Source: Devosia sp. (lineage in GTDB: Bacteria; Pseudomonadota; Alphaproteobacteria; Rhizobiales; Devosiaceae). Taken from it: a stretch of 64,000 nt of DNA. This document shows, piece after piece, positions 1 to 7,552 of the stretch. The first letter of the stretch is position 1, and each line of letters begins with the position of its first letter. The stretch spans positions 1-64,000 of the forward strand of contig JAQGJK010000013.1 of assembly GCA_028290665.1 (NCBI GenBank), in the 5' to 3' direction. The notes below the pieces were generated by a model. That model saw nothing but the letters and a program-made list of their open reading frames with translations, was not told where the DNA came from and searched no databases. A program made the position numbers and the translations under genes.

Positions 1-1
1 C

Positions 2-751
2 CGCAACCATGAAAAGATCATCACCATGGATGTGCGCAGCGCCGAACTGACCAAATACGCCGCCAACTGCATGCTGGCGACCAAGATCAGCTTCATGAAC
101 GAAGTCGCCAATCTTGCCGACAAGCTCGGGGCCGATATCGAGCAGGTCAGGCGCGGCATCGGCTCGGACCCACGCATCGGCTATCACTTCATTTACCCCG
201 GCATCGGCTATGGCGGTTCGTGTTTCCCCAAAGACGTGCAGGCGCTGATCCGCATGGCCGAGGGGCTAGGGTTCGATCCGGTGGTGATGCGGGCGGTCGA
301 GGACCGCAACAACCGCCAGAAGAGCTTCCTCATCGAGCGCATTCTCGGCCATTTCGATGGCGAGATCGCCGGCATGACCTTCGCGCTGTGGGGCCTCGCC
401 TTCAAGCCTAACACCGATGACATGCGCGAGGCCCCGGCCCGCGTGCTGATGGAAACCCTGTGGGAAGCCGGCGCCAAAGTGCAGGCCTACGATCCCGAAG
501 CGATGGAGGAGTGCGCCCGTATCTATGGCGTGCGCGACGACCTGACTTTGTGCACCGGCGCACAGGACGCGCTGGCCGGCGCCGATGCGCTGATCGTCGC
601 GACCGAGTGGAAGGTGTTCCAGTCGCCGGATTTCGACCTGCTCAAGCGCACCCTCAAACATCCGGTGATCTTTGATGGCCGCAATATCTACGACCCGGCG
701 ATCGTCAGCCGCCACGGCCTCACCAGCTACGGCGTTGGCCGGCGGTCGTGA
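2..751 (+). CDS. UDP-glucose 6-dehydrogenase, 3' part (5' end outside window)
   Basis: The open frame runs in from the left edge, so only about 249 C-terminal residues are visible. They hold the central dimerisation domain and the C-terminal UDP-binding domain of the UDP-glucose/GDP-mannose dehydrogenase family. The catalytic cysteine lies in the motif GGSCFPKDV (codon near 221), and the family motif [15 protein letters not shown] is intact. An in-frame ATG at 26 is internal to a conserved stretch and is not the true start. The enzyme oxidises UDP-glucose to UDP-glucuronate with two NAD+, supplying a sugar acid for surface polysaccharide. An ABC exporter follows 16 bp downstream, which fits a capsule or exopolysaccharide operon. 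A related nucleotide-sugar dehydrogenase (for example GDP-mannose) cannot be fully excluded because the N-terminal half is missing. Confidence 0.9.
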   Translation, partial: RNHEKIITMDVRSAELTKYAANCMLATKISFMNEVANLADKLGADIEQVRRGIGSDPRIGYHFIYPGIGYGGSCFPKDVQALIRMAEGLGFDPVVMRAVEDRNNRQKSFLIERILGHFDGEIAGMTFALWGLAFKPNTDDMREAPARVLMETLWEAGAKVQAYDPEAMEECARIYGVRDDLTLCTGAQDALAGADALIVATEWKVFQSPDFDLLKRTLKHPVIFDGRNIYDPAIVSRHGLTSYGVGRRS

Positions 752-767
752 CCGGGGTGCCCCACCG

Positions 768-1556
768 ATGCTGAACAGCTACCGGGCTGCCTTCAAGGAC
801 ATCACCGCCGCGTTGAAGCTGCGACGCGTCTGGATGGCGTTCGCCAGCGAGGATATCGGCGACCAGTACCGGCGCACGACACTTGGGCCCCTCTGGCTGG
901 TCATCAATTATCTGGCGATGATCGCCATCTTCATTTTCCTGTTCGATCGCGGTAACGGCCTCCCGCATTTTGCCACCTACGCCGCGACCGGGCTGCTGGT
1001 GTGGAGTTTCCTCAGCGAATTGCTGATGCAATCGGTGACGCTGTTCGTCCGCGAGGAAGCCTTCATCAAAGGCACCACGCTGCCGCTCTCGGTCTATGCC
1101 ATGCGCATGGTGATGCAATCGCTCATCCGCATGGGGTACACGGTGGTCGGGTGCCTCGTCGTCATCTCCTTCGATGGAATAGCGCCGCTATGGTCGTGGC
1201 TATGGGTGCTGCCCGGGCTGGCGATCCTCATCTTTGCGGTGCCACCGATGGTGATCTGCTTTGGCTTCCTTGGCGCGTATTTCCCCGACAGCCAATACCT
1301 CGTCAACAATGCGATGCGGATCGGCATGTTTGTGACCCCGGTGTTCTGGGTCAACCCCGGCAACAAAGCGCTACGCTCGGCGCTGTATCATTACAATCCT
1401 TTTACCTACGCCCTGGAGCTGTTCCGTCTGCCCGTGCTGGAGGGTCGAGTACCGCTGCTGGCTTTCGCAGTGTGCGGCGGGGGGGCGATACTGCTCTGGC
1501 TGGTGGCGCTGCCGCTGCTCGGGCGCCTGCGGCGGCAAGTGGTGTTCGTGCTCTGA
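768..1556 (+). CDS. ABC-2 type polysaccharide export permease (Wzm/KpsM-like)
   Basis: A 262-residue integral membrane protein. After a short cytoplasmic N-terminus with the motif RRTTLGPLW, typical of Wzm/KpsM/TagG permeases, there are about six hydrophobic segments. It would form the membrane channel that moves a lipid-linked or nascent polysaccharide out of the cytoplasm. I chose ATG 768 because the sequence from there (MLNSYRAAFKDI) matches the family start; the frame is open further upstream but overlaps the dehydrogenase gene and is low-complexity. The stop codon overlaps the ATPase start by one base (TGATG at 1554-1558), so the two are translationally coupled. Confidence 0.88.
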   Translation: MLNSYRAAFKDITAALKLRRVWMAFASEDIGDQYRRTTLGPLWLVINYLAMIAIFIFLFDRGNGLPHFATYAATGLLVWSFLSELLMQSVTLFVREEAFIKGTTLPLSVYAMRMVMQSLIRMGYTVVGCLVVISFDGIAPLWSWLWVLPGLAILIFAVPPMVICFGFLGAYFPDSQYLVNNAMRIGMFVTPVFWVNPGNKALRSALYHYNPFTYALELFRLPVLEGRVPLLAFAVCGGGAILLWLVALPLLGRLRRQVVFVL

Positions 1557-2293
1557 TGGTTTTCATTCACGCCGATAATGTCCGCCTTAGCTACACCGTG
1601 CGCCAGAAGCTCTCGCTGGCCTGGCCGCGCCGTCGCCTCGAGGCGACGGGCGGACGCATCGTCAGTAAAGGGCGGCACCACACGGTGACCGCGCTTGACG
1701 GCATCAGCTTCGATATCGCGGCCGGCGATCGGCTGGGGCTGGTCGGCTCCAACGGCTCGGGCAAGACGACGCTGCTCAAGGTGTTGTACGGCATCTTCGA
1801 GCCGACGGCGGGCCGCATCGAGACGCACGGCCGGGCCGACGCACTGTTCAATATTTCGCTCGGCTTTCGCAAGGAAGCCACCGGGCGGCGCAACATTGTG
1901 CTGCGCGGGCTGGTCAATGGCTGGACCCCGGACGAGATCGAGTCGCGCATGGATGCCATCATCGATTTCTCCGAACTCGGAGAATTCATCGACCTGCCAT
2001 TCAAGGCGTACAGTCAGGGCATGTCGGCACGCCTCGCGTTTTCCGTCGCCACCAGCCTCGAACCCGAGATCCTGCTGATGGACGAATGGATCGGCGCGGG
2101 CGACGCCTCGTTCCAGGAGAAAGCCAAGAAGCGCATGGCCGCGATTGCCGAAAAGGCCGGCATAATCGTCCTCGCCTCGCACAATACCAGCCTGTTGCAA
2201 CGCACCTGCAACAAGATCCTCGAGCTGGAAAAAGGCCGGGTCAAATATTTCGGCGATGCCGAAGAATGGTTCGCCAAAAACACCGAGGCCTGA
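1556..2293 (+). CDS. Polysaccharide ABC exporter ATPase (Wzt/KpsT-like)
   Basis: A 245-residue ABC ATPase that would energise export by the preceding permease. Walker A is GSNGSGKTT (residues 64-72), the signature is the variant YSQGMSARL (about 152-160) and Walker B is ILLMDEW (about 172-178). The YSxGM signature is characteristic of the Wzt/KpsT/TagH exporter class. It lacks the C-terminal carbohydrate-binding domain of long Wzt proteins that reads a terminated O-antigen, so export is probably of the KpsT type, without a dedicated chain-end recognition domain. It ends 16 bp before the convergent glycosyltransferase gene. Confidence 0.9.
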   Translation: MVFIHADNVRLSYTVRQKLSLAWPRRRLEATGGRIVSKGRHHTVTALDGISFDIAAGDRLGLVGSNGSGKTTLLKVLYGIFEPTAGRIETHGRADALFNISLGFRKEATGRRNIVLRGLVNGWTPDEIESRMDAIIDFSELGEFIDLPFKAYSQGMSARLAFSVATSLEPEILLMDEWIGAGDASFQEKAKKRMAAIAEKAGIIVLASHNTSLLQRTCNKILELEKGRVKYFGDAEEWFAKNTEA

Positions 2294-2309
2294 ATGTCGC
2301 CCGGGGCGG

Positions 2310-4343
2310 CTATGCTTCCGCGTCGAGCGTCACTTCGGGATATAACGTCAGTGCCAGTTCCCGCAGGCGGACCAGCTCGGGGTGGCCCTGCATGCTGCGG
2401 ACCGAGCGTAACACCCGCTCCTTGCCGTGCAGTTCGCGGATTTTCATGTTTCCGGCCTGCATCAGCGCGACGCGCCGGTCGCTCTGGTAGCTCTGCGATT
2501 TCACGTGAAACACATAGGTGTGCGTGGCAATGACCAGCGAAAAGCCGTGGTCGACGGCGCGCAGGCAGTAATCGTTCTCTTCGCCATAGCCATGCGGGAA
2601 ATTGACCTCGTCGAGGTAACCGACCTTGTCGATCAGCGTGCGGGTGACCCCGAAGCAGAAGCCGTGGACCAATGGCACGCGTGGCAGCCTGTCGGCCGGC
2701 GTGTGCACTTCGCACCAGTGGTTCAGATCGGCAACCGAATAGCCAGGCGGCAGGTCGTTGATGGCAGTCTGGTTGTTGGCCGATCGATGCTGGGGGATCG
2801 ACTGGTGGCTGGCGGCGCTCGACAGTGGGCCGACGATACCGACACCAGGGTGGGAAACGGCAGCATCGAGCAGCTTGGCGATCCAGGGTCCGGCGACGAC
2901 CGTATCGGAATTGAGCAGGATCACGAATTCGCCCGCCATCGCCCGCAGCCCGACATTGGCGGCACGGGTGTAGCCGATGGCCGTGTCATGCCGGATCAGG
3001 TGGACGTTGGCGTGTCGCGTCGCGAAATCGCTGAGCCAGGCCGCCGTCTCGGCATTGGACCCGTCATCGACGATGACAATGCGGTGGTCAACGACGCTGC
3101 GATGTTTGGCAACGGATTCGAGGCACGGCATCACCACATCGAGCGCATTGTGGACGCAGACCACGACATCGACCTGCCGCCCGCGCAGCCGCGCCAGGCG
3201 CTCGTCCATGACGTCCGAATACGTGCGCGGCGTCGGCGGTGTCACCGGAAGGCCCGGGCGCCTCGTATGGCGGTTGGTGCCGTGATGAAAATGCGCCAGG
3301 TCAGGATGATTGCGCACGCTGTTGGGCCGGGTGGTCAGCGGATAGTAGCTTGCGCCCGCTTCGCGCAGGGCGAAATTCAGCGAAAGCTGGTCGCGTCGCG
3401 AGCCTGCTTCGAGTTCGCGCCACCAGGCGGCGAGCGTCGGCGCGAGTTGCGGATGATCGAGCCGGAACATCATGAAATTGGTTTCGGCCAGCGCTTCGCT
3501 TGCGAAACCCCGCGCGGTGTAGCGTTGCATCTGGGCTTCGATGACGCCGGAATCGTCCTTGCCTCGTTTGATGCATTCACGCGCATCCTCGAAAGGTGAG
3601 GTGCGCAGCGGATGCGGCACGGCGGCAACCGGCTGCCCAGAGGCGCGGAAAGACGCGATGCTGGCAGAGACGTCACCGCGGATCATCACATTGCCATCGA
3701 CCCAGATAGCAACGTCGGCGTCGGTCAGCAGCATGTGGGGATGCAGCTTGACGAAACGGGCCGAGCGGACCGGATCTTCGTCAACATAAGGCAGTGGCCG
3801 CTGGTCAAAGATGTAGGGGTCGGGCAGCGCGGCATCGGTGAACAGCACATACTGCGTGTCAGGCATCAGGTGTTCGTGGAACAGCACGGTGTCGTAGCCA
3901 CCGCTGACGGCCGAATAGACCACCACGCGAGGCGTCGCCGTTCGGGTGGCGAGATAGTTAGCGCCAAGGTCGTACAACTGGCGCGAGGTGGCGAAATCAT
4001 AGGGCCGGGTCGCGTGATAGGTGCTGGAGTTGAGGTCTGGCACCGAGCCGGCGCCAGTGCCTTGCGCACGCGGCGCTTCGCGACCTTCGGCGCGCCCCAC
4101 GGTCACGTAATGCAGCAGCGGATTGATGCCCAGGCGGGACACATCGCTGTTGAGTTGCAGGTAGCCCAAAGTGCTGAACTGCGGCGATGGATCCCGGCCA
4201 AGCCGAGCGCCGATCCAGAGGTAGTGAGCAATTGGATCGAGGCCGAAACGGGCAACATCCGGATAGGTGCCGAGGTAGAATTTTTCATCGAACAGGCCGG
4301 AGCGACGTAGCAGTTCGAGGGTATCGGCAGTTGGCTCAGCCAT
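2310..4343 (-). CDS. Two-domain glycosyltransferase: DUF616 plus GT2, with N-terminal YPDV repeats
   Basis: A 677-residue protein with three parts. Residues 15-90 hold two short repeats of the type FDxxFYLxxYPDVxxxGxDPxxHYxxxGxxxGR. Residues 138-370 look like DUF616, a GT-A-type glycosyltransferase family (start YSAVSGGYD, metal-site-like WVDGN near 214). Residues 391-620 form a GT2 domain with DDGS (426-429) and NSDT (478-481). It probably adds two sugars to the exported glycan, or one domain primes for the other. Its ATG overlaps the 3' end of the upstream gene by 8 bp, and that gene ends with the same repeat. Sugar specificities cannot be read from sequence. Confidence 0.78.
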   Translation of the reverse strand: MAEPTADTLELLRRSGLFDEKFYLGTYPDVARFGLDPIAHYLWIGARLGRDPSPQFSTLGYLQLNSDVSRLGINPLLHYVTVGRAEGREAPRAQGTGAGSVPDLNSSTYHATRPYDFATSRQLYDLGANYLATRTATPRVVVYSAVSGGYDTVLFHEHLMPDTQYVLFTDAALPDPYIFDQRPLPYVDEDPVRSARFVKLHPHMLLTDADVAIWVDGNVMIRGDVSASIASFRASGQPVAAVPHPLRTSPFEDARECIKRGKDDSGVIEAQMQRYTARGFASEALAETNFMMFRLDHPQLAPTLAAWWRELEAGSRRDQLSLNFALREAGASYYPLTTRPNSVRNHPDLAHFHHGTNRHTRRPGLPVTPPTPRTYSDVMDERLARLRGRQVDVVVCVHNALDVVMPCLESVAKHRSVVDHRIVIVDDGSNAETAAWLSDFATRHANVHLIRHDTAIGYTRAANVGLRAMAGEFVILLNSDTVVAGPWIAKLLDAAVSHPGVGIVGPLSSAASHQSIPQHRSANNQTAINDLPPGYSVADLNHWCEVHTPADRLPRVPLVHGFCFGVTRTLIDKVGYLDEVNFPHGYGEENDYCLRAVDHGFSLVIATHTYVFHVKSQSYQSDRRVALMQAGNMKIRELHGKERVLRSVRSMQGHPELVRLRELALTLYPEVTLDAEA

Positions 4344-6120
4344 TCTTGCCCTCGCCGAGTGGCGCTACGTGGGCCAAGGCAGGGTTGGGTTCGCGGCCTT
4401 CGCTGGCACCATGCTGGATGTAATGCAGGGCCGCATCGACGCCTGCGGCGGCGACATCGGGATAAAAGCTCGCGTACCAGGCCGCGTCGAACAACCCCGA
4501 ACTGATCAGCGCCCGCTTTTGCAGCCGTACCCGCACCGCCCGTGGCACGCCGGGCCAGCGCCGCGCATCGATGGCCGCGGCGAGAGCCGATCGCAAGGCG
4601 GTCTCGCTGCCGTGCAACAGCCGTGACAGCACGGCAAGTTCATCGAAACGTCCGCCGAGACGGATTTCGAGCTGGCGGCTGTTGGTTTGCGTTTTGCTCA
4701 ACGATTCGTTGAGCTTGCCGATTTCGGCCCGGGCAGCCCGCATGGCAGCTTCGGACTCGTCCCGTAACACGATGGCATCGGCGAGGTGCCGCTCCAGCTG
4801 GGCAGCCAGTGCCGCACGGGCCTGTTCGGCGTCGCCTCCGGCGTGCTGCTGCGCGTTGGCCTGCAATGATGCACTGGCGGCCTCGAGGTCGGCGCTGGCG
4901 CGCGACTGGGCCTCGAACCGGGCCGTCAGGGCGGCGATCTCTTCGCGCAGCTGCGCCGCCTCCGCAGTGGCTTCTTCGGCCTCAAGCTGGCGTTGCCTGA
5001 GCGCGCTGTCGGTTTGCGCATGCTGGTGACGGGTAGCGATAATTTCGGCTTCGAGCTTGGCGAGTCGTTCGGCCGATAGCGCTACTGCGACGGCGTGTTC
5101 CCGTTCGCGCGCGGCAAGCGCGCGGTTCGCTACGGCTTCGTTTTCGGCCAGTTGGTGATCGAACCGCAGCGATGCCTGTCGCAGCGTCGCCTCATGGTCG
5201 GCTACCGAGGCTGCTAGCTTTGCCGCCGCTATCTCGCCAGCCGCGATCACGTTCACGAACGCCGGGGCAGCGGTATCGAGCGCGGTGCGGATTGCGTCGA
5301 GGGCTGCGAAATCTGCCGACGACTCACCGGCTTCGGCCCAGCGCGACAGGATGGCGTGGGTATCACGCGCCCAGTCGGGCATGCCGGCCATGTTCGCCAT
5401 TGCTGCGGGCGAACCTGACCGGCGGCGATTGCCGTACGCCAGGAAGCTGAAAATCTCGGCATTGGTCCAGTTTGAATGGCGCGGCCAGCTGAGCTCGAAG
5501 GCGGCGGCAGAGCGCTCGACGATCAGCGGCCAGTTGCTGAGTAACTGCTCGTAGCTGGCGAACAAGCGCACATGCCCGCGCGACCCGAATTCGGCATCGA
5601 GGGTGTGGCGCAGCCACAGCAGGTGCCCGACGCCCGGATCGATCCCGTTGCTCTGCTGCAGCGAAGCAACCACATCCAGCGGATGGCGCAGCGCCACGAG
5701 AATGCGCGGCGAAATACCTTCGGCTTCGAGCGTACCGAGCCAGAACGGCACCAGCCGGCAAATGCGCGGATCCTTGAGGACAAACAGCGCCGCATCGCCG
5801 AACTCGTCGCGCAGGATTTGTCGCGCCGCGGCGCGAAACCCCGGAGCCTTGAGCGACGTGCTCCAGCCCGGCGTCACCGGCAGCCAGTCGTTCCAGCGGG
5901 TGCCTGCCGATTCGAGGATCCGGTCATTCAGGGCGCGAACCGGTTGTGATTCCCAATAGCCGGTTTCGTTTGATGCATCGGCGCCGACCAGTGATCGGGG
6001 CAAGTCGCAGCCAAGCAGGCCGAAGACACGGGAAAACGCGCTCGTCCCTGACCGATGCATGCCAAGGACGACCACCGCGACGCGGCTGGCCCCCGCTGCG
6101 CCAGCGTCCGTTTCAGCCAT
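4336..6120 (-). CDS. Sulfotransferase-like P-loop protein with coiled coil and C-terminal YPDV repeat
   Basis: A 594-residue protein. The N-terminal 250 residues are sulfotransferase-like, with the 5'-phosphosulfate loop GMHRSGTSAFSR (residues 20-31). A long Ala/Glu/Arg-rich heptad region (about 300-490) predicts a coiled coil. The last 55 residues contain GLFDAAWYASFYPDV and HYIQHGASEGREPNPAL, the same repeat found twice at the N-terminus of the next gene. ATG 6120 was chosen because the P-loop domain begins soon after and an AAGGG lies upstream; an earlier in-frame start at 6174 adds 18 residues without homology. Likely role: PAPS-dependent sulfation of a glycan, with the coiled coil and repeat serving assembly. 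Not proven. Confidence 0.75.
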   Translation of the reverse strand: MAETDAGAAGASRVAVVVLGMHRSGTSAFSRVFGLLGCDLPRSLVGADASNETGYWESQPVRALNDRILESAGTRWNDWLPVTPGWSTSLKAPGFRAAARQILRDEFGDAALFVLKDPRICRLVPFWLGTLEAEGISPRILVALRHPLDVVASLQQSNGIDPGVGHLLWLRHTLDAEFGSRGHVRLFASYEQLLSNWPLIVERSAAAFELSWPRHSNWTNAEIFSFLAYGNRRRSGSPAAMANMAGMPDWARDTHAILSRWAEAGESSADFAALDAIRTALDTAAPAFVNVIAAGEIAAAKLAASVADHEATLRQASLRFDHQLAENEAVANRALAAREREHAVAVALSAERLAKLEAEIIATRHQHAQTDSALRQRQLEAEEATAEAAQLREEIAALTARFEAQSRASADLEAASASLQANAQQHAGGDAEQARAALAAQLERHLADAIVLRDESEAAMRAARAEIGKLNESLSKTQTNSRQLEIRLGGRFDELAVLSRLLHGSETALRSALAAAIDARRWPGVPRAVRVRLQKRALISSGLFDAAWYASFYPDVAAAGVDAALHYIQHGASEGREPNPALAHVAPLGEGKNG

Positions 6121-6228
6121 GGTACGCCCTTGGGCAATACGAAGTGCGGAGAGACAAGCCGTGCATGCGATCAACCCTCATGGTTGGCTGAACCCGCCAC
6201 CCTGGCATCAGCTGTGGCGTCGATTTCA

Positions 6229-7539
6229 CTACTCACGCCCACGCGCCGTGGCAAGCGCCGTAGGTGGCCAGGCGAGGCGCTTGATCAGGCGGATGGCAAA
6301 ATCACCTTCGTCGATCTCGGCCCACAGCGTCGAACCGGCAAGCTGTTCGGGGGTCCGGTCGGGGAAGGCACTGATGATGCGAAAGCCGCTGCGTGGCGGT
6401 GCCGTCGGCGAAATGCGCAGCGGTTCCGGCCGGCTGTGCCAATCGATCTCCAGTGTCGGGAGCCGCAGGCCGTCGAGAACCAGTTGAAGCTGCCTGATCT
6501 CTCTGCCATCGGCAGCAATCACCCAGCCCGAAGCCTCGATTGTGCCCTCCAGCAGTACCAGCCGCATGATCGACCCGCGTCCGAGGTGCCGCCCATAGCG
6601 TGGCGACAGTGCCGGAGACTCCAGCGGGTCCGTCGGCACCAGTCCGAGAACGGCGTGATCGAGATCGATCGTCTCAACGGGGACCTGGTGCGTTTGCAGG
6701 TCTGCCTTGAGTTCGGCAATGCCGCAGCGCGTCATAGCGACCAGCCGTTGATCGATGGGGTCCGCGACGTCGTTGCGATCATGGCTCTTGAAGAAGCGCA
6801 GGGTGCGGGCAGCGCCACCAATCATCGCGCGGCCCCGGGCAATTTTCTTTTTTTCAAACTCCGCACGAGATTTGATGACGAAATGATTGAGCCGCAGCGG
6901 GCTCCAATGCAGCGCGGCGCTCAAGCCGCTCGGTGAGCGGCGATCGAGAGGTGCGCCGTCGATATGCACCGAACGGTAGCCGAAGCGCAGCTTGAAATGG
7001 TGCGGATTGGCCTGCACAGCCCTGAAGGCCCGCCCCCTGACCACGGATTTGTAGTGCAGATTGACTGGGAAATCAGCGTCGGCACGATGCGTAAATCGCT
7101 CGATGACGAGGCCCGCAGCGCCGTCACGCTGCTCCGATGAGCCGTAGATGGCCCAATTGATCACTACGGCTCCGACTTCCCGGCCCATGCCCGACAATAT
7201 GCCTACAACGCTCTGGGTGGGGTCGGCGGGGGTCAGGAATTCATCGGCATCGATGAAAGCGAACCAGGTGGCGCGGTCGGCGAAATGGTCCATGGCATCG
7301 GTATAAGCGGCCAGTTGCGGGGCGGTGTCGGGTGGCGTTGGAAAGGGAATGTGGGTCACCACACCAAGGCGATGGAGGCCGGCGAGCAACTCGGTCGAAC
7401 CATCATCGCTGGCATTGTCGTAAATGAAGAACTGCTCGACCCCGACCGCCCGGTGGAAAGCCAGCCATTCGAGGAGATAGGGGCCCTCGTTCTTGACGAT
7501 CGCCACGATAGCGAGGCTGTGGTCGGGCATTAGCGACAC
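6229..7539 (-). CDS. Glycosyltransferase, GT2/GT92-like, with C-terminal accessory domain
   Basis: A 436-residue protein beginning with IVAIVKNEGPYLLEWLAFHR, the hallmark of the GT92-like/DUF23 branch of GT-A enzymes. It has DNASDDGS (41-48) and a DxD-type DADE (97-100). After about residue 300 there is an extra domain of about 130 residues that appears beta-rich (SGWVIAADGREIRQLQLVL and GSTLWAEID) and carries no catalytic motif. The start is GTG at 7539; an ATG three codons later (7530) is equally good. It follows the 761-residue glycosyltransferase on the same strand, 13 bp after its stop, so the two are probably cotranscribed. Acceptor and donor are unknown. Confidence 0.78.
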   Translation of the reverse strand: MSLMPDHSLAIVAIVKNEGPYLLEWLAFHRAVGVEQFFIYDNASDDGSTELLAGLHRLGVVTHIPFPTPPDTAPQLAAYTDAMDHFADRATWFAFIDADEFLTPADPTQSVVGILSGMGREVGAVVINWAIYGSSEQRDGAAGLVIERFTHRADADFPVNLHYKSVVRGRAFRAVQANPHHFKLRFGYRSVHIDGAPLDRRSPSGLSAALHWSPLRLNHFVIKSRAEFEKKKIARGRAMIGGAARTLRFFKSHDRNDVADPIDQRLVAMTRCGIAELKADLQTHQVPVETIDLDHAVLGLVPTDPLESPALSPRYGRHLGRGSIMRLVLLEGTIEASGWVIAADGREIRQLQLVLDGLRLPTLEIDWHSRPEPLRISPTAPPRSGFRIISAFPDRTPEQLAGSTLWAEIDEGDFAIRLIKRLAWPPTALATARGRE

Positions 7540-7552
7540 CGGCGCGGTCTGC

